Assembly: GCF_900129565.1 (NCBI RefSeq) | Contig: NZ_FQWD01000003.1 | Span: forward strand, 1-64,000 | Length of the DNA stretch: 64,000 nucleotides | Origin: Marisediminitalea aggregata | GTDB lineage: Bacteria; Pseudomonadota; Gammaproteobacteria; Enterobacterales; Alteromonadaceae | Direction: 5' to 3' | Part shown: positions 8,438-16,487 of the stretch, one piece after another | How the letters are laid out: each line of letters starts with the position of its first letter | Position numbering within the stretch: position 1 is the stretch's first letter | Notes under the pieces: model-generated | What the model saw: the letters and a program-made list of their open reading frames with translations, nothing else | Database searches by the model: none | What the model was told of the DNA's origin: nothing | Position numbers and translations under genes: made by a program

Positions 8438-9427
8438 CTACTTTTCTTGTGCCTGCAAAGCTCTGGCACGCTGCTCTTCAGCCTTAGCTTTCCGACGCGC
8501 TTCCATAACGTCACGAGCTTTAGTACCCACATGTTCTTCGTTACGGGCACGTGCCAGATTAATTTGCTTCTCGCGCTCACGGAAACGGGCAATCTGCTCT
8601 TCCGTATGCGTACCATAACACTGCGGACAACTTACGCCCTGCTCATATTTATCACTGGCTTTATCTTCGTCTGTGATTGGCAAACGACATGCGTAACACT
8701 GGTCGTATTCACTCTTTTCCAGGTCGTGATTAACCGCCACGCGATTATCAAACACAAAGCAGTCACCTTTCCACAGCGTGTCTTCTTTAGGCACATCTTC
8801 CAGGTATTGCAGGATACCGCCTTCAAGGTGATACACTTCCTCGAAACCTTGCTCTTTTAAATACGCTGTGGACTTTTCACAGCGAATGCCACCGGTACAG
8901 AACATGGCGACTTTCTTGTTCTTTTTCGGGTCCAGGTTGTTCTTCACATACTCCGGGAATTCACGAAATGTCTTGGTGTTGGGATTCACTGCGTGCTCAA
9001 ACGTACCAATTTCGATTTCGTAATCGTTACGGGTATCGATTAACAGGACATCCGGGTCGCTGATCAGCGCGTTCCAGTCTTTCGGCTTAACGTAGGTACC
9101 TACCGTTTTGCGTGGGTCGATACCTTCAACCCCCATGGTCACGATTTCTTTTTTGAGTTTTACTTTAGTGCGGTAAAACGGCTGGTTGTCGTGATACGAC
9201 AGTTTGAAAGAAATGGGATCTAAGCGGTCATCGCTATTTAGCCACGCTAACAAGGCATCAATGCCTTCCTGAGTGCCGGATACCGTGCCGTTGATCCCTT
9301 CACTGGCAAGTAACAACGTACCTTTAATGCCATTTGATTCCATGGCTTCCAGTAACGGTTGGCGAATAGCTTTATAATCTTCAAGCGCCACGAATTTGTA
9401 TAGCGCGCATACAACAAATTGATTCAT
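8438..9427 (-). CDS. trhO: tRNA uridine(34) hydroxylase TrhO (YceA family, rhodanese-like)
   Basis: This 329-residue protein has an N-terminal acylphosphatase-like domain and a rhodanese domain at about residues 120-215. The active loop [10 protein letters not shown] is at 177-186, and Cys177 is the catalytic Cys. A Cys-rich segment with CYAC and CPQC pairs follows at about residues 255-285, then a charged helical tail. TrhO makes 5-hydroxyuridine at the tRNA wobble position in an oxygen-dependent way. That is the first step towards cmo5U, whose later maturation involves CmoM, also encoded in this window (37166-37897). The length is close to that of the E. coli protein. Confidence 0.92.
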   Translation of the reverse strand: MNQFVVCALYKFVALEDYKAIRQPLLEAMESNGIKGTLLLASEGINGTVSGTQEGIDALLAWLNSDDRLDPISFKLSYHDNQPFYRTKVKLKKEIVTMGVEGIDPRKTVGTYVKPKDWNALISDPDVLLIDTRNDYEIEIGTFEHAVNPNTKTFREFPEYVKNNLDPKKNKKVAMFCTGGIRCEKSTAYLKEQGFEEVYHLEGGILQYLEDVPKEDTLWKGDCFVFDNRVAVNHDLEKSEYDQCYACRLPITDEDKASDKYEQGVSCPQCYGTHTEEQIARFREREKQINLARARNEEHVGTKARDVMEARRKAKAEEQRARALQAQEK

Positions 9428-9510
9428 GTTTTAACCTTTGCGAATTGGAACGTAAAACCAGAGCAAAAATGCGGCGCGGAGAATAGCAAAAATCCCTACA
9501 AGTTTAAAGG

Positions 9511-10050
9511 TTATGCCGGGTTAGATTTACCATTTATGCGAACAATGCCAGCTTCACTGTTTATACGGGCCTGCAGTGACTTTTTGAAACCCAATGCAAA
9601 ACACCACTCGGCCATTACAAACAACGGACCAATTACCAGCCCGACCAGGTCATCTACAAATGCGGGTTTTTTACCTTCATAATAGTGACCTATAAACTGC
9701 AACAACCAACCAAACACAAACGTGCCGACAGACACCAACAACCATTCTGCCGTCCCAAATGTTGCGACATAGTGGGCAGCGAGCAATAACAACCCGGTAA
9801 ACACGGTCATAGCAACACCCAGCATGCGATCGAGTTTCAAATAAAACACGTTGGACAATGCCCAAATCACCATTGCTGGTGTAACTATGGTATTGCCAAC
9901 TATGGGCATACTAAGTTGCCACTGAGGCAAACTGGTAAGCGCGAGTACAGCGAATACAATTAAGGGAATACCTGCAAAGTGCGTCAGAATGTTGCGTTTG
10001 TCGCGATGGTATCGGGCGTATTGAATAAGGTGCTGCTCTAATGTCTTCAT
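9511..10050 (-). CDS. Mpo1-like (DUF962) membrane protein, copy 1
   Basis: This 179-residue protein starts at the ATG preceded by GGAG; the frame continues upstream but without a ribosome site. It is a DUF962/Mpo1-like protein: His15, Asn20 and His24 are followed by GIPL, then several membrane segments, then a conserved LQFIGHYYEGKKPA. In yeast, Mpo1 is an Fe(II)-dependent dioxygenase for alpha-oxidation of 2-hydroxy fatty acids. The bacterial role is not established, so lipid oxidation is an inference from family. A second copy at 20460-20921 has the same key-residue spacing. Confidence 0.8.
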   Translation of the reverse strand: MKTLEQHLIQYARYHRDKRNILTHFAGIPLIVFAVLALTSLPQWQLSMPIVGNTIVTPAMVIWALSNVFYLKLDRMLGVAMTVFTGLLLLAAHYVATFGTAEWLLVSVGTFVFGWLLQFIGHYYEGKKPAFVDDLVGLVIGPLFVMAEWCFALGFKKSLQARINSEAGIVRINGKSNPA

Positions 10051-10147
10051 GTGGACTCCACAACCATTAACAAATTCATTACATGTTAATGGTTGGAGTT
10101 CTAACAGACTGTCACCAAGGTGACAATCGAAGGAAATAGCAAAGAAT

Positions 10148-10864
10148 TTAAGAGATTTGAGCAAATCTCTTTAGTTTCGATATGGAGATAATACTAATTT
10201 TGCCGTACTCAAGTGCGATGACTTGTTGAGATTCAAGGTATTTCAATTGCTGATTAGTTTTCTGGCGCGACAAAGACACCAGTTGACCAAACTGCTCCTG
10301 CCCCATCTCTATGTCAATACGCGCGCTGCTCTCAGTCGCTCTTAGAACAAATTCGTACAGCTTTCTTGTAACTCGCACGGCGGCACTGGGTTGACTGCGA
10401 TCTTCGATATTTTGAAACAGTAATCTGACTTTGGCAGTAAGCAACCGCCCAAAACGGGGCCACCACTCAGAATCCGCTGCGATAAGGCTGTTTAGCTTGT
10501 TGGCCGGTATTTGTAACAGCCTGCAAGGCTCACTGGCCAGTACGTCATGGGTTCGTTGCTGACCATCAAATAAAGCAATCTCACCAAACCACTCGCCCGG
10601 CTTAATCACAGTCAGCCCAATTTCTTTTCCGGCAGAATCCAGGCCACTGATCCAGAGCGAACCGGTTAGCAACACAAATAGCCCGTTAAAGGTATCGCCG
10701 CGATGAAACAAATACTCCCGAGCGACCAGATCAACCGGTCGGCTTGCCGACAACAAACACTGCTGCTGCGATTCAGTAAGTGAACAAAACCAGGATGACA
10801 AAAGCAATTCCGGGTAGGCATGAGCATTATTTGATAGAACTGAAGACACAGCGTACGTTAACAA
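10148..10864 (-). CDS. Crp/Fnr-family transcriptional regulator
   Basis: This 238-residue protein has a cyclic-nucleotide-binding beta-roll at about residues 25-140 (PGEWFGEIALFDG followed by QRTHD) and a C-terminal Crp-type helix-turn-helix at about 165-225 (GQEQFGQLVSLSRQKTNQQL). There is no Cys cluster for an Fe-S centre as in Fnr. The phosphate-binding cassette has GEIALFDGQQRT instead of the RSA ending that favours cAMP, so the ligand is uncertain. It lies between the Mpo1-like gene, transcribed the same way, and an unknown gene. A direct role in controlling the Mpo1-like gene is possible but not shown. Confidence 0.85.
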   Translation of the reverse strand: MLTYAVSSVLSNNAHAYPELLLSSWFCSLTESQQQCLLSASRPVDLVAREYLFHRGDTFNGLFVLLTGSLWISGLDSAGKEIGLTVIKPGEWFGEIALFDGQQRTHDVLASEPCRLLQIPANKLNSLIAADSEWWPRFGRLLTAKVRLLFQNIEDRSQPSAAVRVTRKLYEFVLRATESSARIDIEMGQEQFGQLVSLSRQKTNQQLKYLESQQVIALEYGKISIISISKLKRFAQIS

Positions 10865-10929
10865 TTTACCAAGGTTGAGGTTGTGGAATCATGCCAAGTC
10901 GGGCATGCATTGTACAGTTCTGAATTAGG

Positions 10930-11430
10930 CTACTGAATTAATTGCTGTGACGCTGGAATGGTATCTGCGAGCAACGTAGGAGCTTCCTCTGCTTCCATTA
11001 CAATAGCGGACTGTATTTCATTGTGCAGTTGCAACTGTGTGCCGTACGCACAGTTAATCTTAACGTCCACCGGTAATTGTTTGGGGTTATCGGTAAAATT
11101 CAGCGGATCAGGATGCATTGCCTGCCAAAACTGGATAGCCTGCGTGCTTGGTGCTTTGCTCACAGATTGTTGCCAGCGTAAGTAGGTATTAAGTGCGGCT
11201 TCTGAGCATTGTGTTGCAGGTCGCCGGTAATGATTCAATCGCTGTGGAAAATGCTCGTCGATAACCGGCGGCTCGTGCTGCCAGTTAATTAACGCTGGTC
11301 TGCCGCCATCAAACAGTGAGAGCGTGAGCTTAAACGCATCTGCATTGCCATGCAGCGCAACGTTAATGCTGGACTCCCGTTGCGCTCTTTGCGCTATCTC
11401 TGAGGGTTTACTGGCAGCTTGTGTTTGCAA
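10930..11430 (-). CDS. hypothetical protein
   Basis: This 166-residue soluble protein has no signal peptide, membrane segment or motif that I recognise. It is rich in Gln and Ala and has a central segment with several Trp residues. The only upstream start in frame is TTG and the ribosome site is poor, so the true start is unsure. It is divergent from the REC-TPR regulator gene across about 95 bp and may share its control region. The coding frame is long and free of stops, and the opposite-strand frames are broken, which supports a real gene. Confidence 0.5.
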   Translation of the reverse strand: MQTQAASKPSEIAQRAQRESSINVALHGNADAFKLTLSLFDGGRPALINWQHEPPVIDEHFPQRLNHYRRPATQCSEAALNTYLRWQQSVSKAPSTQAIQFWQAMHPDPLNFTDNPKQLPVDVKINCAYGTQLQLHNEIQSAIVMEAEEAPTLLADTIPASQQLIQ

Positions 11431-11524
11431 AATGATTCTTATGTATTAAAGACTTACTAGCGTAATCGGCAAATACACATTATTCTTTAGTCTATTGTTC
11501 GCTTTACTTTTGCAGGAGCTGCTG

Positions 11525-13174
11525 GTGGGGGTACCCTATAAGGACGTATCTATCCTCGTGGTGGAAGATCAGCGCCCTTTTCTGGTGTTGCTTAAAGGCT
11601 TATTAACCAACCTTGGCGCCAAAGATGTCATGATGGCTACGCAGGCCGACCATGCGCTCAAATACTGCCGTAACCACAAGATTGATATCGTGGTATGTGA
11701 TCTTCATTTAGGCTCGAACAAGAAGAACGGCTATGAACTGTATCAGGAACTGATGCACCGTAAATTACTCGCGCCAACTTCGGTTTTCCTGTTGATCAGT
11801 GCAGATGCAGCAAGACCCGTCGTATTAGGTTCTCTGGAGCACAACCCGGACGACTATTTACTCAAGCCGTTTTCCCAGGCACAAATAAAAAACCGCCTGA
11901 ACAAAGCATGGAAGAAGAACCAGTTTTTCCACGACGTTTATAACGCGCTGTCAGATGAACAGTATTCGGTCGCCCATACCTTGCTTGAAAGTATGGATGT
12001 ACCCGCCGTTTACTATCGCGAATCCATTCACCTTAAGGTAGAAGTGTTCTGGGCACAGCGAAAATACGCTGAAGCTATTTCACTGCTTCAGTCCGAAACG
12101 GCGTTATTGCCCTCTCAGTGGGCGCAATTAGCACTCGGAAAATCTTATCTGGCTAAACGTGAGTTTCAGTTAGCCATTAAGTGTGCCGCAAAAGTCCTGG
12201 AACTTAACCGCTATGATCCAGACGCCCACGATATCATTGCTCAGGCCAAAAGTGCGCTTCACTTTCCCGAAGAGGCCATGGAGAACATGCGTCTGGCTTT
12301 GAAGTATTCGCCTTATTCACTTGCCCGCCAACAACTCGCCAGCCAGATCGCACTGAAAAATGGCGATTTCCCTTTGCTGGTAGAGTCGTCACTTGCTACC
12401 TGGCAACTCTCTAAGAACACCATATTTAAGCGCATAAGCTACTGGTGCAATCATATTGGCTTTTTGCTCGATGCCGCAGAAGCGGCAGAAAACAAAGCGC
12501 AACGACACCGCTATCAACAAGAGGCGCTGTTGCAGGTGCAGCGCGCCCGCCATGACGACGCCATACTCAGATTAGATGAGCCCTTTGACATCGATATTTT
12601 TACGGATATTGTCACCGCGCGGGTCGATGTTATTGATGGTAAGCTCATAGACGCTAAAAAAACCATTATGGCCAGCCAAATCAACATCGAATCGCGATTC
12701 ACCGAATACCCGGCCTCGCTCGCTCCCGGGAGCATTCAAACCCTGCTAAATTTAGGTGAATTCGAGGAAGTTAACCGCGTACTGAACACGTTAAAAGAGG
12801 AAAAAACAGAGCTTGATTCTGGTACCCGGCAACTCATAGCGCAATACAGCGAACAAGCAAAAGACGGCGAAGACAAATACACACACATCAACCGCCGTGG
12901 CATACAACTGTATCAGGAAGAAAAGTATGCCGATGCCAAAGAAGCCTTTACCACCGCATTGGGCCTTGCCCCGGTGAATACCGGTATTGCACTGAACCTG
13001 CTGCAGTGTCAGGTAAAACTGTTCGGTCAGGCAAATAAGCTCGACCCTCTACTGGTAAAAGAAGCCAGACAGGTTTATAAAATAGTGAACAATGCACCAA
13101 TGCGAGAGCAACACCAGTCTAAATTTGAAAATTTACAGGATGAATTGATTCGATTAGGTGTGACCACCCGATAG
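11525..13174 (+). CDS. response regulator with REC domain and TPR output domain, copy 1
   Basis: This 549-residue protein has an N-terminal receiver domain at residues 8-130: acidic pocket Glu14-Asp15, phospho-acceptor Asp59 in VVCDLHLG, and Lys in the LLKPFS motif. The rest is alpha-helical with repeated TPR-like hairpins; the clearest are near residues 180-250 and 440-490 (GIQLYQEEKYADAKEAF). No DNA-binding domain is present, so output is probably protein-protein contact. GTG at 11525 is taken as start because AGGAG lies 6 nt upstream. The gene at 33480-35132 encodes a paralogue of 550 residues with the same order of domains. Confidence 0.83.
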   Translation: MGVPYKDVSILVVEDQRPFLVLLKGLLTNLGAKDVMMATQADHALKYCRNHKIDIVVCDLHLGSNKKNGYELYQELMHRKLLAPTSVFLLISADAARPVVLGSLEHNPDDYLLKPFSQAQIKNRLNKAWKKNQFFHDVYNALSDEQYSVAHTLLESMDVPAVYYRESIHLKVEVFWAQRKYAEAISLLQSETALLPSQWAQLALGKSYLAKREFQLAIKCAAKVLELNRYDPDAHDIIAQAKSALHFPEEAMENMRLALKYSPYSLARQQLASQIALKNGDFPLLVESSLATWQLSKNTIFKRISYWCNHIGFLLDAAEAAENKAQRHRYQQEALLQVQRARHDDAILRLDEPFDIDIFTDIVTARVDVIDGKLIDAKKTIMASQINIESRFTEYPASLAPGSIQTLLNLGEFEEVNRVLNTLKEEKTELDSGTRQLIAQYSEQAKDGEDKYTHINRRGIQLYQEEKYADAKEAFTTALGLAPVNTGIALNLLQCQVKLFGQANKLDPLLVKEARQVYKIVNNAPMREQHQSKFENLQDELIRLGVTTR

Positions 13175-13215
13175 TTCAGTTCCTTCACACTTTTTGCCGT
13201 AAGGAAGGATATCCA

Positions 13216-13521
13216 ATGCCACGAAACCTACTAAAGATAGCGCTGACCGCTACTGTACCCTGCGTGTTAAGCGCCTGTGCGTCGCAAAGTAATCTGTGTG
13301 AAAACATTATGGAAGTCAAAGCCCAGGAACAGCAGTGCCTGGTTCTGGAAAAAGCCATGCGCAATCCAAAGAACCCGCAAATGGCCTTAACCGCAAGACA
13401 GCGTTTCGAAAACGAGTGTGAGAACTTCCGCTACTATCGTGACGAGTACGACACCATTTGCAAAAAGGGCGAACAACCCATTGGCGAACCAAAAGCCAAA
13501 CCGCCAGAAACCAAACCTTAA
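13216..13521 (+). CDS. small Cys-containing lipoprotein, unknown function
   Basis: This 101-residue protein has a lipoprotein signal peptide, with lipobox LSAC and lipidation at about Cys21. The mature part has four further Cys residues in a pattern that could form two disulfides in the periplasm, and a Pro- and Lys-rich tail. An AAGGAAGG site lies upstream. It follows the REC-TPR gene by 41 nt and may share its transcript. Its stop overlaps the stop of the convergent EamA gene (shared TTAA). I do not recognise the family. Confidence 0.68.
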   Translation: MPRNLLKIALTATVPCVLSACASQSNLCENIMEVKAQEQQCLVLEKAMRNPKNPQMALTARQRFENECENFRYYRDEYDTICKKGEQPIGEPKAKPPETKP

Positions 13522-14441
13522 GCCGTTTTACGTGAGCGGCCTAACGCCGCCATTATCGACCCACAAATAACCATTGCAGCCCCAAGAATGGCAATGACAC
13601 TAAGTGGCGGTTGTTCAAAGGTGTGAGGGTAAAGCGCATCGGCCACCGCCATGGAAATAAACGTGAAAACCGGCGCTGTTGCAATAACCGCACTCACGCG
13701 CGAGGCAGACCATACTCGCATTGCTTCGGTAAAGGCACCATAAGCCACCAGGGTATTTGCGCAACAAAACGCCAACGCCCAACCCTGCACGGTGTTCATT
13801 TCAACTATACTGCCTAGTTCACTGAACGGCAGTAGCATCAGGCCGCCTAACAAATAAATAAACAGGGTTAGCTGCATGGCCGTCATGGTTTTCATAATGG
13901 CTTTTTGGCACAAGGCATAACCCGCCCAGGTAACGGCAGCAATAACAATGAACACTATGCCGAGTACGTCTTCGCTCTCGGATGCGAGTATTTGTGGGAG
14001 ACGCTGGTTAAAAAACAGGGTTAAACCAATCAGTAAACAGACGGCTCCCCCGCCCTGTAATCGACTGAATTGCTCACGATAAATCCATATGCCGCCCATC
14101 ATCAAAGCAAAAGGAGCAATTTGCATAAGCACCTGAACACTGCCCGGGCTCAGGTACTTCAACCCCATGACATTAAAGACGTAGTTCACAACCAGCATGA
14201 CGGTCGAGCCCACCGCCAGTTGTAATACGGCTTTGGGATAACGCGACACCTTGGGTAAACCGCCACGGGACGCCAGCCATAAGCCAACGACAAGCGCGGC
14301 TGCAAAAAAGCGGTAAAGTGTGATTGTGGGGCTGTCCATAACCTGTAAACAGATCATCAAAAACAACGGTAATATGCCCCACAACACGGCAGTGATAAGA
14401 GCCAGTGCAAAACCCAGTACTGGCCGATGGGATGTTTCCAC
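13518..14441 (-). CDS. EamA/DMT-family inner-membrane transporter
   Basis: This 307-residue protein has ten predicted membrane helices in two EamA repeats, the usual size and fold of drug/metabolite transporters such as RhaT- or RarD-like exporters. It probably exports a small metabolite, but the substrate cannot be inferred. It begins with GTG directly after the TAG of the upstream lipoprotein gene (zero gap), so the two are translationally coupled. Its stop codon overlaps that of the convergent small lipoprotein gene. Confidence 0.85.
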   Translation of the reverse strand: METSHRPVLGFALALITAVLWGILPLFLMICLQVMDSPTITLYRFFAAALVVGLWLASRGGLPKVSRYPKAVLQLAVGSTVMLVVNYVFNVMGLKYLSPGSVQVLMQIAPFALMMGGIWIYREQFSRLQGGGAVCLLIGLTLFFNQRLPQILASESEDVLGIVFIVIAAVTWAGYALCQKAIMKTMTAMQLTLFIYLLGGLMLLPFSELGSIVEMNTVQGWALAFCCANTLVAYGAFTEAMRVWSASRVSAVIATAPVFTFISMAVADALYPHTFEQPPLSVIAILGAAMVICGSIMAALGRSRKTA

Positions 14442-15290
14442 CTAGTCGTTACTCATCAAGTACTCAAAGTCCTCAATCATATCGTCAATCTTATTGATTA
14501 GCTTGTTTTTTTGCTTATCTGACAGGGTATAAAACAATTGTTCCAGCATTCGGCCGTACAACTGGGTATTTTGTAGGCGCAGCTGCTGGTAATCTGTACT
14601 GCGAAATTCATCAGGGTGCGTCAGCAAGGCCACAAACTCTGTTTCAAATTCAGGATTATTTTCACGTTTATCTATAAGTTTACGGGCGGCCAACTGAAAA
14701 TCTTTCCGGTATGCCAGCCACAATGCTCGCGTACCATGAAAATCCGGCGCATATTGCCTGATAATGGCTTTTTGCTGTTTGCTTAAACGTCCAACGTAAT
14801 CGCTGATCCCATCTTCAATGTCTTCGACCCGGGACTCGGTGACTTCGTCTTCCGATTTACCCTCTGCCTCAGCCAGCTTTTCAGCGATTTCGTCATTTTC
14901 TTCTGACAGTTCTTTAAACAAGGATTCAACCTGTTCATCGGTTAATTGGGCAGCCAGTTGCGCCAATTCCGGGCTAACGTGATCCCTGAGTCGCTCCCAG
15001 TGTTCGCGACTTTTCCAAAGGTGATCTGAAATACTTTCCGCCGTTAGTCGCTCGTTTTCAACGTCGGCTTTCAGCGATTTCAGGTGCTTCACGTATTTAG
15101 CCAACTCTTCGCTGCGATGCCAGTTTAACCAGTTGGCAAAGTGTTCATCGAAGAGATTTTCCTGTCTGTCACTTAATTCAACATAATCATCTACATACCA
15201 GTGAATCAACCAGTCCAGATTGTTGTAGGTAAACTTGGTGGAACAACCCGCCAGCAGCAGGAACCCAAAAAGCAGTATCAGTTTTTTCAC
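14442..15290 (-). CDS. DUF6279-type lipoprotein
   Basis: This 282-residue protein has a lipoprotein signal (LLLAGC, lipidation at Cys16). The mature part is strongly helical and acidic, with an early WLIHWYVDDYVEL segment typical of this uncharacterised family of gammaproteobacterial lipoproteins. An acidic helix is present near residues 140-160. It is likely anchored to the outer membrane from the periplasm. It is the first gene of a two-gene unit with the EamA transporter and divergent from pfkA. The function is unknown. Confidence 0.75.
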   Translation of the reverse strand: MKKLILLFGFLLLAGCSTKFTYNNLDWLIHWYVDDYVELSDRQENLFDEHFANWLNWHRSEELAKYVKHLKSLKADVENERLTAESISDHLWKSREHWERLRDHVSPELAQLAAQLTDEQVESLFKELSEENDEIAEKLAEAEGKSEDEVTESRVEDIEDGISDYVGRLSKQQKAIIRQYAPDFHGTRALWLAYRKDFQLAARKLIDKRENNPEFETEFVALLTHPDEFRSTDYQQLRLQNTQLYGRMLEQLFYTLSDKQKNKLINKIDDMIEDFEYLMSND

Positions 15291-15346
15291 GTTGACGTCC
15301 TGTTATTCGCCAAATAGGTTAAACACTTGGCTTAGCTCAATATTCC

Positions 15347-15364
15347 TGACACGATAATGTGTCA
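15347..15364. promoter_or_regulatory. perfect dyad TGACAC-N6-GTGTCA upstream of pfkA
   Basis: An 18-bp palindrome lies 87 bp before pfkA, next to TATACT (15366-15371), which could be a -10 element. It sits between pfkA and the divergent lipoprotein gene, so it could act on either. The regulator is not known. Confidence 0.4.
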
Positions 15365-15450
15365 TATACTATACGCATACGACCAGCAAACGGAACAATG
15401 ATTCCGTATCTGCACTATGTGGCTTTGTATCAAATTGTTAAGGACGCACT

Positions 15451-16458
15451 ATGACCAGTAAACGTATCGCGGTATTGACGTCTGGGGGCGATGCTCCGGG
15501 CATGAACGCATGTATTCGCGCCATTGTTGTTGCCTGTGAAGGTGCCGGGCATACCATTATTGGCTTCGAGCATGGCTACAACGGCCTCCTCGAACAAAAC
15601 TGGCGTAAGCTGGATAGCAAAAAGGTACATAATATTATTCAGCGTGGCGGCACCATCTTACGCAGTGCACGCTGCAAAACGTTCAAGCAGGACGCCTCAG
15701 GCCAACTTGCTGCCAATAACCTGGATGAGCTGGCGATTGATGCACTTATCGTCATCGGGGGTGATGGGTCGTTTCGTGGTGCAGTGCACCTTGGAAAATT
15801 CTGGGGCGGACAGGTTATTGGTCTGCCGGGCACCATTGATAATGATATTTATGGTTGCGATGCCACTATTGGCTACTACACCGCTATCGATACAGCGGTA
15901 TCTTCAATAGACAAAGTAAGGGACACCGCGGATGCTTTTGAGCGTATATTCCTGGTTGAAGTAATGGGGCGTCATGCTGGTTTTCTGGGCGCTAGTGCAG
16001 CACTCGCCGGGGCAGCCAATTACGTGATACTGCCTGAGTTATTCACCGACCCGGAATCGGTACTGAACGAGATTCAGCAACAGGTAGCCATTCATCGCCA
16101 GCGATATGGGCACGAAAGTTACATTATCGTGCTGACTGAGAACCTGTGGCCATCTGGCATAAATGCCCTGGCGGAAGCATTGGAAACCCGCACCGACGGT
16201 GAAGTCAGACCGGTTATTCTGGGGCACGTACAACGCGGAGGATCGCCGGTGAGTCAGGATCGTATTCTGGCAACCACACTTGGCGTTCAAGCCGTGCGCA
16301 GTATCGAGCAGGGTAAAAATGGGATAATGGTTGCGACTGCACAAGGCGACGTGGTTGAAGTTGCGCTCGAAGAAACCTGGCAACACAAAAAGACACTGGG
16401 CAATACGCTTACCCACTGTATGCTCACCATGCTCAACGAGCGCCACCACTGGCCATAA
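15451..16458 (+). CDS. pfkA: ATP-dependent 6-phosphofructokinase
   Basis: This 335-residue enzyme phosphorylates fructose 6-phosphate to the 1,6-bisphosphate in glycolysis. Key motifs are TSGGDAPGMN (residues 10-19), GGDGS at 103-107, where Gly at the third place marks ATP rather than pyrophosphate use, and the catalytic GTIDND at 127-132. VMGRHAG and the substrate Arg motif GHVQRGG are also present. AAGGA precedes the ATG. The length is slightly above the E. coli enzyme. Its presence argues for an active Embden-Meyerhof route, which fits the starch-degrading genes at the right of the window. Confidence 0.95.
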   Translation: MTSKRIAVLTSGGDAPGMNACIRAIVVACEGAGHTIIGFEHGYNGLLEQNWRKLDSKKVHNIIQRGGTILRSARCKTFKQDASGQLAANNLDELAIDALIVIGGDGSFRGAVHLGKFWGGQVIGLPGTIDNDIYGCDATIGYYTAIDTAVSSIDKVRDTADAFERIFLVEVMGRHAGFLGASAALAGAANYVILPELFTDPESVLNEIQQQVAIHRQRYGHESYIIVLTENLWPSGINALAEALETRTDGEVRPVILGHVQRGGSPVSQDRILATTLGVQAVRSIEQGKNGIMVATAQGDVVEVALEETWQHKKTLGNTLTHCMLTMLNERHHWP

Positions 16459-16487
16459 AATCTAATATTTCAGGGCTGTTTATTTGT

